Shown piece after piece: positions 1-9,400 of a stretch of DNA of 64,000 nt. Position 1 is the first letter of the stretch, and the number at the start of each line of letters is the position of its first letter. Both the position numbers and the translations under genes were made by a program. Origin of the DNA: Natrialba taiwanensis DSM 12281 (GTDB taxonomy: Archaea > Halobacteriota > Halobacteria > Halobacteriales > Natrialbaceae); NCBI RefSeq assembly GCF_000337595.1, contig NZ_AOIL01000051.1:7320-71319 (forward strand). Direction: 5' to 3'. A model generated the notes under the pieces. It searched no databases, was not told the DNA's origin, and saw only the letters and a program-made list of their open reading frames with translations.

Positions 1-50
1 CGCTCTTCTTCGTTGCCAATCAGCTTGGCGCGGTATTTTGTAAGATCCAT
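1..50 (-). CDS. 5' end of an unidentified gene (partial)
   Basis: An ATG on the minus strand at 50-48 opens a frame reading MDLTKYRAKLIGNEEER before the window edge. Only about 16 residues are visible, so no family can be assigned. A TATA-like run (tatatata) at 211-218 could serve this gene or the divergent one, but it is far from this start. The charged, soluble-looking N-terminus is all that can be said. Confidence 0.4.
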   Translation of the reverse strand, partial: MDLTKYRAKLIGNEEE

Positions 51-392
51 TGTTTGCTTCGTTTTCGTTTACGCACCCACCAACGGTGAGAAGACGTATT
101 CCGGATACCCTGGTAGGCATCCGGTGCCGTTCGAGGGGGTTGGAGATCGCAGTCTCGATCGTCGTCTTCTCGTCGTCTTCCGGTGCTGATAGCAACCAGT
201 GGAGTACCGGTATATATAACTAATCGATAGTGTACTCTTTTGGGTCACATCAGGTACTCCATGGGTTTCAGATCTGATAATCAAGGCCGTGCAGAGAGCT
301 TACAGCACCCCCTTGAACCCACGCCGTCTTGCATTCTCACATCTGATAGTGTCGACGGCAAGAATTTTGTCGGTTTACTCAAACTACCATCC
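51..392. other. Divergent intergenic region
   Basis: About 340 bp between the partial minus-strand gene and the next plus-strand start. It contains an AT-rich block around 208-240 with TATA-like runs on both strands. The following frame stays open from 240, so a longer N-terminus is formally possible, but residues coded by 240-392 lack the character of the rest of that protein. No RNA gene or repeat seen. Confidence 0.4.
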
Positions 393-1226
393 ATGGAGTG
401 GGACCAGCCGGTGATCGACGAGCGCGAACTCGCGCGCACCTACGATGGGGGTGCATATGCCGATCCGTGGACCGCCGTTCTCGACTACCAGGCGGTTATG
501 CGCTACGCGAGTCACCACCCAGACAACGGTTCCTACGCGATCTCGACGGCACTCGATATCCCGCGGTCGCGAGTTCGCCCGTGGACCGAGAACAAGAGCA
601 AGCCAGACCCGGTTCGAGGAATCGAAACCGCTCGGGACTGCGGGTGGCTCGACGCGACGTACCGCGATACCGAGTTCACCGTACTGAACACGCTCGTCGC
701 GAATATCTTCTCGGGTGGGTCGATCGATGCTGAACGGTACCAGCCGTGGTTTGCGCTCAATCACCGACACCGGCGCTCGCACGTGATCGACGTGCTCGAG
801 GAAACCGGTCTTGGATTCGAGTTCTACCACGAAGATGATGCGGGCCGCGCAACAGAGGTTCGGCCAACGGAGGGTGCGACCGTACTCGGCCGAACGCTCG
901 CCGTGTTGGGCGCGCCGCTCGGTTCGAAGACCGAAATTGAGGATCTAACGCTTCCCTGGTATCTCGAGGAGGCCCCATACGAGACGCGCGAAATGTTCGT
1001 CCTCGCCTATCTTGCAAACCGAGCGATCCACCATCGAGACAAGGATACGGTCCATATTCAGGAAGAACGCCCACAGTCCTATCTCGACGAGCTGGCTGCG
1101 CTTATCGAAGACGTTTCGAAAGAAGCGGTGACCGTAGGTGAACAACAGGTGACGATCTCGGCCGCCGCTGCACGCTCACTTGGGCTACAGCCGCGGTATC
1201 GAACGCCGGCAACGACATCGGAATAG
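393..1226 (+). CDS. Unknown haloarchaeal protein with HTH-like segment
   Basis: A 277-residue soluble protein whose function I do not recognise. Residues about 45-64 (around YAISTALDIPRSRVRPW) look like a helix-turn-helix followed by a basic stretch, which suggests DNA binding. The rest is mixed alpha/beta with no membrane segment. I prefer ATG 393 (MEWDQP) to the in-frame start at 240 because the acidic, well-structured sequence begins there. It ends 4 bp from the oppositely oriented membrane-protein gene. It lies in the accessory left end together with a recombinase and repeat remnants, so it may belong to a mobile region. The HTH call is an inference from pattern only. Confidence 0.55.
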   Translation: MEWDQPVIDERELARTYDGGAYADPWTAVLDYQAVMRYASHHPDNGSYAISTALDIPRSRVRPWTENKSKPDPVRGIETARDCGWLDATYRDTEFTVLNTLVANIFSGGSIDAERYQPWFALNHRHRRSHVIDVLEETGLGFEFYHEDDAGRATEVRPTEGATVLGRTLAVLGAPLGSKTEIEDLTLPWYLEEAPYETREMFVLAYLANRAIHHRDKDTVHIQEERPQSYLDELAALIEDVSKEAVTVGEQQVTISAAAARSLGLQPRYRTPATTSE

Positions 1227-1230
1227 CGGG

Positions 1231-1578
1231 TCAGTGGAGCGATGACGAGAACAGCCCGAGTACGATTAGACTCCAGCCGACGAGCCCGATCCCGTAGAAG
1301 AGAAGTCGCACCCGAACTGAGAGGTTCGGGGATGACCCCGGCCAGATATCCATATCGTCCCCCATCAGGTGTAATCCTGAATCGTCATTGTACCCCGACC
1401 CTCCGGCAGGGGCCTGTGCAGCAGCGCCACCGCCGAGTGCGACGAGCAGAACCCCGAGAGCAGCCAGTCCGAGGATGAATGGCCCGGAATAGGTAAGAGC
1501 GTACACGAGCCCAACGGTCAGAAGCCCCAATACGCCGGTATCCATCACCAGCGGTTTCAATAACCGAGTTAGATCCAT
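1231..1578 (-). CDS. Small integral membrane protein, unknown
   Basis: 115 residues from ATG 1578 (an in-frame ATG at 1596 would add six). Two hydrophobic segments lie near the N-terminus (about residues 11-50), then a glycine/alanine-rich polar loop with acidic residues, and a third hydrophobic helix at the C-terminus (LLFYGIGLVGWSLIVLG). This gives a three-helix membrane protein with an extracytoplasmic or cytoplasmic loop of about 45 residues. No enzyme motif is visible. It is convergent with the upstream HTH-like gene with only 4 bp between stops. Confidence 0.6.
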   Translation of the reverse strand: MDLTRLLKPLVMDTGVLGLLTVGLVYALTYSGPFILGLAALGVLLVALGGGAAAQAPAGGSGYNDDSGLHLMGDDMDIWPGSSPNLSVRVRLLFYGIGLVGWSLIVLGLFSSSLH

Positions 1579-1640
1579 AGTCACAAGTGTCAACAATTGT
1601 TGAAAAGGTTATCAACTTTTCTGTGTCCTGCGATGAATTT

Positions 1641-1729
1641 GCAGTCCCATTTAACGGTCAGTTCGCCGCAAAAGAGAGTGGAACTAACACTCTGCGTAGT
1701 GTGAAAAGTTCTACTATAATTGATCAGAT
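1641..1729. repeat. Repeat copy A flanking the DUF6176 gene
   Basis: About 88 bp that recur at 2239-2328 in the same orientation at roughly 85% identity by eye. On the minus strand both copies read through the same frame to a stop (LRRVLVPLSFAAN then stop here). This fits the 3' end of a lost coding gene, possibly a transposase. It is a relic or a MITE-like sequence. Confidence 0.7.
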
Positions 1730-1878
1730 ATTTGCTTGGAATAGCGAGGGAGTCATAGAACGTTTCACATACCTTCTCGGCGACCCCCCGACGGGCGATA
1801 AGTACAGGGTATGTACGTACCAAGTGTGGATGATATTTTCGACAGTGTTAATTATGTGTTTTAAGAGTATATACACCA

Positions 1879-2217
1879 ATGACGGAAGTCAACCTCGCTC
1901 GTGCTCGGATCGAGGACGGGAAAACAGACCGTCTGCGTTCATGGTTCAAAGAATTACACGAACGAGAGTCCGAAGTCATAGAAACCCTCCGACACGAACG
2001 AGTCTATACAGAGACGGCGTTCATCCACTCATCTGGCGATACAGCATTCCTCTACGTGTATATGGAAGCCGAAGACCTAGGGGAGGCAGACGAAGCCGGT
2101 GATAAAGAGGAGTACGAGATTGACGAAGAACACCACGAGGTGTTGCGAGATTCTCTCATCGGCGATTGGGAGACACTGGAGACGATCGGACATTTCACAA
2201 ACCCCTCTCTGCGTTGA
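1879..2217 (+). CDS. DUF6176 family protein
   Basis: 112 residues, acidic. It begins MTEVNLARARIEDGKTDRL and contains the sequence TETAFIHSSGDTAFLYVYMEAEDL. This matches my recollection of DUF6176, a family of unknown function whose members look like small alpha-beta ferredoxin-fold barrels related to monooxygenase-like proteins. The upstream DNA is AT-rich, with TATA-like motifs at about 1849-1865 close to the ATG, so a leaderless or near-leaderless mRNA is likely. The gene sits alone between two copies of an ~88-bp repeat (1641-1729 and 2239-2328), which suggests that it arrived or was duplicated with them. No catalytic residues can be named. Confidence 0.65.
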   Translation: MTEVNLARARIEDGKTDRLRSWFKELHERESEVIETLRHERVYTETAFIHSSGDTAFLYVYMEAEDLGEADEAGDKEEYEIDEEHHEVLRDSLIGDWETLETIGHFTNPSLR

Positions 2218-2238
2218 CCGGACTGGAATGAGTTGTAC

Positions 2239-2328
2239 GCAGGCCCATTTAGCGGTCAGTTCACCGTAAAAGAGAGTAGAACCAACACTCTGGGTAGTGT
2301 GGAAAGTTCGACTACGAATTGATCAGAT
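2239..2328. repeat. Repeat copy B flanking the DUF6176 gene
   Basis: Second copy of the ~88-bp repeat at 1641-1729, direct orientation, about 600 bp downstream. The minus strand reads LPRVLVLLSFTVN then stop, parallel to copy A including the stop position. Confidence 0.7.
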
Positions 2329-2406
2329 TTCTCCTGTAGCCTGTCTGCAGAAGAGATTTCATATGAATCCATTGTTCTTAACTATCAGACGGAGAGACTA
2401 GATTTC

Positions 2407-2607
2407 ATGAGTATTCTACTTCAAATTGCTGCGGTCATATCAGTAGTACTCGGGTTGGCCTATATTGCTGTCCCACAAACGATGCATCGTTTTGACTTAC
2501 GATACCTCCGTGGCAACTCGTCTAAACTATCTAAAAAAGAAGTCTGGCTCTATCGTTTGGTTGGAATGGCACTTATTGTGTTAATGTTGTCACGGCTGTC
2601 CTTCTAG
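2407..2607 (+). CDS. Small membrane protein, unknown
   Basis: 66 residues with an N-terminal hydrophobic helix (about 4-24), a short basic loop (HRFDLRYLRGNSSKLSKKE), and a second hydrophobic helix near the C-terminus (WLYRLVGMALIVLMLSRL). This is a two-helix hairpin membrane protein of unknown function. Base composition is clearly more AT-rich than the housekeeping genes in the window, fitting the accessory nature of this end. It starts 78 bp after repeat copy B. Confidence 0.5.
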   Translation: MSILLQIAAVISVVLGLAYIAVPQTMHRFDLRYLRGNSSKLSKKEVWLYRLVGMALIVLMLSRLSF

Positions 2608-2804
2608 ATCCTCGGCGTCGAGTTCACCTGCGAGATACGCGCGCCCCCGAGAACCAATCAACGGCGCGCACGGCGAGTCCGCGGTCCCACAAGTGTGAGA
2701 CCATGACGAACCAGACACGCAACCACGGTAAGCGTATCGAATTTTTCAATCACAGCCGCCCGCGAATCCGAGCGGGCCGCGCGAATCGGCACGGGTGACG
2801 GCGA

Positions 2805-3827
2805 GTGATCACTCCGGAAGAGATGACGCCACGCAAGGCGTGGCAACGGTATCTCGATGGGCGGCGTACGGAGATCACCGACGAGTCCGCGGCGACGTAC
2901 CACTACCGGCTGAAACTGTTCGTTGAGTGGTGTGAGAACAGCGAAATCGAGACTGTTTCGGAACTCTCCGGATGGATTCTCGATCAGTATGAGAGTTTCC
3001 GTTCCGGACAGGGTGTTGCTGCGACGACGCTCCACAACGAGATGGAGACGCTACAGTCGTTCATCGAGTACCTGGAACGGATCGAAGCTGTCGACGATGG
3101 CCTCGCTGATCGGGTAAACATTCCCGAGGTCCCCGACGACGAGAAGTCACGGGAAACCAAGCTGGCGGCCGATCGTGCATTGCCGCTCATCCGGTACTAT
3201 CACTCGAGCGAGCAGGCAGGTTCCCGAAACCACGTGCTACTCGAGGTTGCCTGGCATACGGGTGCGCGGTTGGGCGGGATCCGCTCGCTGGACCTTCGGG
3301 ACATCAATGCGAGCGAACAGAGTATCGAGTTCGTTCACCGGCCGGAGACGGACACACCGCTGAAGAACAAACGATACGGCGAGCGGATCGTGGCACTTCG
3401 AGACGGCGTCGCGAAGACGCTCCGGCAGTACATCCAGTCCGACCGGTGGGACAAACACGACGAACACGGCCGCCAGCCGTTGTTCACGTCGCTCCAGGGC
3501 CGCCCGTCGACGAACACGCTGCGCGCCTGGATGTACGCAGCGACGTTTCCCTGCGTCCGCGGTTCCTGCCCGCATGGCCACGAGCCCGAGACCTGTAAGT
3601 TCCGGAGTCACACCCACGCGAGCAAGTGCCCTTCGGCGAGATCGCCACACCACGTTCGAACCGGTTCGATCACTTGGCATCAGGATCGCGGTGTTCCGCG
3701 AGAGGTGACGGCGGAACGGGTGAACGCTTCGCAGGACGTTATCGATCGGTACTACGACAAGGCGACCAAGCGCGAGCGGATGGAGCTTCGGCGCCGTCCG
3801 CACCTCGAAAAACTCGAAATCGAATGA
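2805..3827 (+). CDS. Tyrosine recombinase / integrase (XerC/D-like)
   Basis: 340-residue site-specific recombinase of the phage-integrase family, which cuts and rejoins DNA through a 3'-phosphotyrosine intermediate. Residues about 8-105 form a SAM-like core-binding domain. The catalytic domain shows the first Arg in TGARLGGIRSLDL, the H-x-x-R box in HHVRTGSITWHQDRG, and the nucleophile Tyr in DVIDRYYDKA near the C-terminus. It also carries a Cys/His cluster (CVRGSCPHGHEPETC) that may bind zinc. The GTG at 2805 gives the full domain; ATG 2823 is an alternative. It lies next to repeats and unknown genes and probably marks an old integrated element, though I see no att site or tRNA. Chromosomal resolvase is a less likely role. 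Confidence 0.85.
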   Translation: MITPEEMTPRKAWQRYLDGRRTEITDESAATYHYRLKLFVEWCENSEIETVSELSGWILDQYESFRSGQGVAATTLHNEMETLQSFIEYLERIEAVDDGLADRVNIPEVPDDEKSRETKLAADRALPLIRYYHSSEQAGSRNHVLLEVAWHTGARLGGIRSLDLRDINASEQSIEFVHRPETDTPLKNKRYGERIVALRDGVAKTLRQYIQSDRWDKHDEHGRQPLFTSLQGRPSTNTLRAWMYAATFPCVRGSCPHGHEPETCKFRSHTHASKCPSARSPHHVRTGSITWHQDRGVPREVTAERVNASQDVIDRYYDKATKRERMELRRRPHLEKLEIE

Positions 3828-4253
3828 GAGACATGACGACAAAAATGACGACGAAATTCAGCAGTTCGATCGCGGTACAGTCCGGCGAAAATCGTCCTAG
3901 TTCCTATCCGGGCGATCCCATATTGCTGTCGCGAACAAATTGGTGAACGGCAGGAGTGGCCAGCGATCCGCTGCGACCTGACGAGAGGCGGTGTCGACCG
4001 ATCGGAACCGAGCGGGCCGGTGAACGGGAACGCTGTGAGCGAATCAGTTACTCCTCGTCGATCCGTTTCAAGGTGGCCCAGACACCGAAACACGAGGACG
4101 ACGAAAACGGCGAACGTAACCACTTCGGGTCACTTCACACCCGATCGCACGATGGCTGTGCGACCGGTGTGAGAATCGTTGCGGTTGGTACTCTAGTCGA
4201 CGGTTCATGGAACTGTCTTCGGGGCTGGTTACGTGTTTGCGGTCACCGCGGGA
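3828..4253. other. Decayed intergenic region after the integrase
   Basis: About 425 bp with no convincing intact gene. A 37-codon frame (ATG 3834, stop at 3944-3946) follows the integrase. Two short hydrophobic stretches occur out of frame with any start: FAVFVVLVF on the minus strand around 4075-4110, and GAGYVFAVTAGSLWTIGYCW then stop on the plus strand ending near 4280 inside the 3' end of the kinase gene. They look like remnants of membrane-protein genes, but I cannot identify them. Confidence 0.3.
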
Positions 4254-5408
4254 TCACTGTGGACGATCGGTTACTGCTGGTAACGAAAACGAGAACGTCG
4301 ATCCGTCGCCGGGTGTAGAATCAACCCAAATTTCGCCGCCGTGGCGTTCGACAATTCGCTTACAGAGAGCGAGCCCGATTCCCGTCCCTGACGTTTCTTC
4401 ATGGGTGTGGAGCCGCTGGAACACTTCGAAGATGCGATCTTGATCCGCGGGATCGATTCCGATGCCGGTATCTCGAACCGAGATGATCCACTTGTCAGTA
4501 TCGCGTTTCGCGGAAATACTGATCCGGGGCGGCTCGTCGCCGCTATACTCGATCGCGTTCGAAAGCAGGTTCTGGAAGAGTTGTCGTAACTGTCTCTTAT
4601 CGCCCACAGTGCGCGGTAGTTCCTCGGTTTCGATAGTGGTGCCAGTCTCGGCGAGTTGGAGTTCGAGATCCTTTCGAACGGTCGCAAGCACCTCGTCGAG
4701 AGCAACGGGTTCGAGCGATTCGCCCCGCATATCGACGCGCGAGTATTCGAGTAGCCCCTCGATCATCGCTCGCATTCGCTCCGAACCGTCGATCGCGTAG
4801 CCGAGGAACTCGTCGGCGTCCTCGTCGAGTTCACTCCCGTAGCGACGCTCGATAAGTTGCAGATAGCTCGATACCATTCGGAGCGGCTCTTGAAGGTCGT
4901 GGGAGGCCGCGTACGCGAACTGTTCGAGTCGCTCGTTCGATGCTTCGAGTTGCGCCTGGGTTCGTTCGAGAAGACGGTTTTGTCGTTCGAGTCGGTAGGC
5001 GTGTGTTTTCGCCTGTGCAGCGTAGGTCCCGACGCCGTATCCGGCGACAGAACTGAATCCAGTGAGGATGAGAACGGATCGGACCGGGTTAGAGATCACC
5101 GGACCGGGCTGGAGGTTGTAGAGCACGAGAATGGCGAGCATCACCCCGATGCCGACGAGACACCAGCCCGCGATAGTGGCGTAGAATCGCGGGTGAATGT
5201 CAGTCCGGGGCAATCGATACCCGCCGCCGAGAAGGACGATGCCGGGCCCGGCAATGAAACTGGAGACGACGAGGATGCTCGAGAGGGACAGTTCCTGGGC
5301 AACCGGCAAAGAGACCCAGATTACAGCAAGTGCGAGGTACAGGACGCCGAGCGTGAGGATAACGGTTCTCCCACCAGTACTAGTTCCCAGGCGATCCCAC
5401 GAGAGCAT
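4254..5408 (-). CDS. Membrane sensor histidine kinase
   Basis: 384 residues. The N-terminus has four hydrophobic helices (about residues 15-35, 42-62, 77-98 and 108-131) with no recognisable sensor domain. A coiled-coil linker (about 136-165) precedes the HisKA phospho-acceptor box FAYAASHDLQEPLR with His170. The HATPase_c domain shows an N box (FQNLLSNAIEYS), a G1 box (RDTGIGI) and a G2 box (GTGIGLAL). It should autophosphorylate on His170 and pass the phosphate to an unlinked response regulator; none lies in the window. The catalytic half is closely similar to that of the PAS kinase at 45044-47347. Confidence 0.9.
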   Translation of the reverse strand: MLSWDRLGTSTGGRTVILTLGVLYLALAVIWVSLPVAQELSLSSILVVSSFIAGPGIVLLGGGYRLPRTDIHPRFYATIAGWCLVGIGVMLAILVLYNLQPGPVISNPVRSVLILTGFSSVAGYGVGTYAAQAKTHAYRLERQNRLLERTQAQLEASNERLEQFAYAASHDLQEPLRMVSSYLQLIERRYGSELDEDADEFLGYAIDGSERMRAMIEGLLEYSRVDMRGESLEPVALDEVLATVRKDLELQLAETGTTIETEELPRTVGDKRQLRQLFQNLLSNAIEYSGDEPPRISISAKRDTDKWIISVRDTGIGIDPADQDRIFEVFQRLHTHEETSGTGIGLALCKRIVERHGGEIWVDSTPGDGSTFSFSLPAVTDRPQ

Positions 5409-5522
5409 GACAATACGTGTGGATCAAGGCTGATTATAGACCTTGTGTGTTAATAGTGAGTTACCCCCGTACCGGTCCTGCAAGCCGAACGACTACCCTC
5501 ACCCGCAGTACACGCTACAGGC

Positions 5523-6209
5523 ATGACGGCTCGTCGAACCGGCGTTCAGACTGCGCTGAAACGATGGTTCGTCAACGGTGTCGCCGTGACGATTCCACTC
5601 GTGATTACGCTCGTTATCTTGCTCGTCGTCGTCGATTTCGTCCTCAGCGTTCTCTCGCCCGTCGTCGACGGAATCATTTACACGCTCCCGAACGACCCAC
5701 CGACCGCAGTCGTTCAACTGGTGACGCTTACGTCGCTGGTCGCCTTCTTCCTCCTCGTCGGTATTATCGCGGACTACACTCCCGGCCGATACATCTCGAA
5801 ACGAGTTCACGCCACGATGGAAACCATTCCCGGCATCAGCACTGTCTACGAGAGCGTCCGCCGGGCCAGTCGGCTGTTGCTCGACGACGAGACGGACCAG
5901 TTCAAGGACGTGAAACTCGTCAAGTTCCCTCACAGAGATGCCTACACGCTCGCCTTTCTCACCGCAACGACGCCACCCGTGATCGAAGGCCAACTCGACA
6001 GCGGTGCGATGGTGACGGTCATGGTTCCGCTCGGACCGAATCCGACGACTAACGGCTTCGTCATGCACATGCCTGCAAAACACGTCTACGACGTGGACGT
6101 CACCGTCGAGGAAGCCATTCGATCCATCGCGACGCTGGGTGTTGCCTCCGGCGAAATCGGAACCGAGACGGAGACCGAACCGTCCACTCCCTCCGAATCA
6201 CCGGTTTAG
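5523..6209 (+). CDS. DUF502 family membrane protein
   Basis: 228 residues. Two membrane helices (about residues 20-45 and 62-84) are joined by a short loop containing SPVVDGIIYTLPND. A conserved soluble part follows with GRYISKRVHATMETIPGISTVYESVRR and the PNPTTNGFVMHMPAKHV-like segment typical of DUF502. The C-terminus is a low-complexity Thr/Glu tail. The family is widespread in bacteria and haloarchaea and its biochemical role is not established. It is divergent from the histidine kinase (113 bp between starts). Confidence 0.85.
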   Translation: MTARRTGVQTALKRWFVNGVAVTIPLVITLVILLVVVDFVLSVLSPVVDGIIYTLPNDPPTAVVQLVTLTSLVAFFLLVGIIADYTPGRYISKRVHATMETIPGISTVYESVRRASRLLLDDETDQFKDVKLVKFPHRDAYTLAFLTATTPPVIEGQLDSGAMVTVMVPLGPNPTTNGFVMHMPAKHVYDVDVTVEEAIRSIATLGVASGEIGTETETEPSTPSESPV

Positions 6210-6415
6210 TGCATGAAATACAGCATCACGGACGGTCACTATCGACCGTCCGGCTGGACGGATAGCTATCTCACTATCACGATCGTCCGGTAGACAGACA
6301 GACAGACGGATATAGGTGGCAGAGAAACATCGACACCCGCTATCATCCGATCTTCGCACCGCACGTCAGCCACAGTGAGACTCACCGCTACCAGTTTCGA
6401 TCTGCTTTGCAACCA

Positions 6416-6421
6416 TTTATA
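6416..6421 (+). promoter_or_regulatory. TATA box of mcm
   Basis: TTTATA centred 29 bp before the mcm ATG at 6448. This spacing puts the transcription start at or within a few bases of the ATG, giving a leaderless mRNA as is common in haloarchaea. A short tandem of cagacaga at about 6293-6310 lies further upstream. Confidence 0.55.
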
Positions 6422-6447
6422 CCCGAAGGCAGCCCTACCACAGTGTA

Positions 6448-9400
6448 ATGGCGCAAGCGGGAAATTCTGAACTCGTCGACGCATTCGAGCAGTTCTTCCG
6501 CAACTACTACGACAACGAGATCAAACAGCTTGCGCAGCAGTATCCCAACGAACAGCGGTCGCTTCACGTCGACTGGCAGGATCTCTACCGATTCGATCCC
6601 GATCTGGCCGACGACATCTTAGCCCAGCCGGAGCAACTCCAGCGCTACGCCGAAGAAGCGCTTCGCCTCTACGACCTCCCGATCGACGTCAGCCTCGGCC
6701 AGGCCCACGTCCGCATCAAAAACCTGCCCGAGACGGAGACTCCCGAAATCCGCGAGATCCGCGCCCGCGACATGAACTCGCTCGTGGAGGTCCACGGCAT
6801 CGTCCGCAAGGCGACGGACGTCCGCCCGAAGATTGAAGAGGCAGCCTTCGAGTGCCAGCTCTGTGGCACCCTCAGCCGCGTCCCACAATCGAGCGGCGAC
6901 TTCCAGGAACCCCACGAGTGCCAGGGCTGCGAGCGACAGGGGCCGTTCAAGGTCAACTTCGACCAGTCCGAGTTCGTCGACTCCCAGAAGCTTCGGATTC
7001 AGGAGAGTCCCGAAGGGCTCCGCGGTGGTGAGACGCCACAGTCACTCGACATACACGTCGAAGACGATATCACTGGCGAGGTAACGCCCGGCGACCACGT
7101 CTCCGCAACCGGGGTATTGCGACTCGAACAGCAGAGCAATCAGGGCGAGAAGACGCCGGTGTTCGACTTCTACATGGAGGGGATGTCCGTCGACATCGAC
7201 GAAGAACAGTTCGAGGACATGGACATCACCGACGAGGACAAAAAAGAGATCTACGAGATTTCGAACCAGGAGGAGGTCTACGAGAAGATGGTCGCCTCCA
7301 TCGCGCCCTCCATCTACGGCTACGAGCAGGAGAAACTCGCGATGACGCTCCAGTTGTTCTCCGGCGTCACGAAGCACTTACCCGACGGATCGCGAATCCG
7401 CGGGGACCTGCACATGCTGCTGATCGGCGATCCGGGGACCGGTAAGTGTGTTCGCGGGGACACGAAGGTAACGCTCGCAGACGGACGAGACGTGCCGATC
7501 CGCGAACTCGTCGAATCGAATCTCGACAATCCGAAGCCAATCGACGACGGCTGGGGGGACGAGGTTGACTTCGACGTCCCGTCTTTGCAGGACGATGGCA
7601 CAGTCGCATCACAACGTGCGACGAAGGTCTGGAAGCGCGAAGCACCCGAGCAGATGTATCGAATTCGGACCTCGAGTGGGCGTAAACTCGAAGTAACGCC
7701 GTCACATCCGCTGTTCGTACAGCAAGATGGGAGATTCGAGCCAACCGTTGCAGACGATCTCACAGAAGGGCAGTTTGTGGCTGCACCCCGATGTATCGAG
7801 ACAGAAGGAAACGATGTGCTTGACGTTACTTTCCGAAGTTCACAGTCTCGAAATGCGGTTCAACTCGAGTTACCAGAAAAATGGACGCCGTCACTGGCTC
7901 GACTGATCGGATACATCATTGCAGAAGGGTATGTCGAACAACGAGACAACAAGACGGGATTCGTTTCAGTTACAAATAACGACCGAGAAGTACTGGACGA
8001 TGCAACGAACGCGTTAGAAAGCCTCGGTCTCAACGTGACGGAGCGGGACCCGCACGAGGCTAAAGAGGCGCGTGAAGTGCTCTGTTCAGCGGGAGAGTTC
8101 GTAAGCTTCCTCAAGACCCTCGAACCGTGTATTCTTGAGTCGTCCGCTAATCAACGTGTTCCGGATGCTATTTTCGCAGCCACCGACCGGACGAAATCGG
8201 AGTTCCTGAAATCGTTTATCGAAGGCGAAGGCCATGTTTCTGAATCCCAGCGAGAGATAACTGTCGCTTCAACAAGTCGTAATCTTCTCGAAGATGTTCG
8301 AACGTTGTTGCTTGCCGTCGGTATCCGCTCACAGATTCACGAGCGACACAACGACAGCTATCGACTCAGAATAAGTGGCGATGCATTTGCAAAGTACGTG
8401 ACTGAGATTGGATTCGTGACGCAGCGAAAACAACAAGCTGCTGAGCAGTACGCCGATACAAAAGGGAATAGCAATCTTGCCATCGTTCCCGATATCGGTT
8501 CTGAACTTCGACAGATTCGAGAATCTCTCTCGCTCACACAGGCAGAATGCGGTCTTCCGCGATCAACGTATCAAAACTACGAACGAGAGTCAAAAAACCC
8601 GAGTCGGACCGGTCTTCGAACGGTTCTTACTGCTTTCAAAGGTGCTTTGCCGGCGAAAGGAACTCGAAGTAAAGATGTTGCCGTCCCTGATGGAGGTTCT
8701 GTACGAGCAAGCATCAATGCTCTAGAAAAGTACGTCGATGGGGACGTTTGTTGGGACCGAATCGAGTCTATCGACAGTATCGAACCTACCTACGAGTGGG
8801 TATATGATCTCGAAATCGACGGGACCCACAACTACGTCTCGAACGGCATCATCTCGCACAACTCACAGATGATCGGCTACATCCAGAATATCGCGCCCCG
8901 CTCCGTCTACACCTCCGGGAAAGGCTCATCCTCCGCCGGTCTCACGGCTGCAGCCGTCAGAGACGACTTCGGCGATGGCCAGCAGTGGACGCTCGAAGCC
9001 GGCGCGCTCGTCCTCGCCGATCAGGGCATTGCAGCCGTTGACGAACTCGATAAGATGCGCTCGGAAGACAGGAGTGCCATGCACGAGGCCTTAGAGCAGC
9101 AGAAAATCTCCGTCTCGAAGGCCGGCATCAACGCCACCCTCAAGTCCCGCTGTTCGCTCCTCGGCGCAGCCAACCCCAAGTACGGCCGCTTCGACCAGTA
9201 CGAACCCATCAGCGAGCAGATCGACCTCGAACCGGCGCTCATCTCCCGATTCGATCTGATCTTCACCGTCACGGACACCCCCGACGAGGAGAAAGACCGT
9301 AACCTCGCAGAGCACATTCTCACCACCAACTACGCCGGCGAACTAACCACCCAACGCGAGCAGATGACTAACCTCGATGTCAGCCAGGGTGAACTCGAGG

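Noticed and set aside
6290-6312. cagacaga tandem as a regulatory repeat
   Set aside because: Too short and simple to support a claim; probably slippage.
9000-9070. Second intein at the MCM Walker B site
   Set aside because: The sequence AAVDELDKM is continuous.
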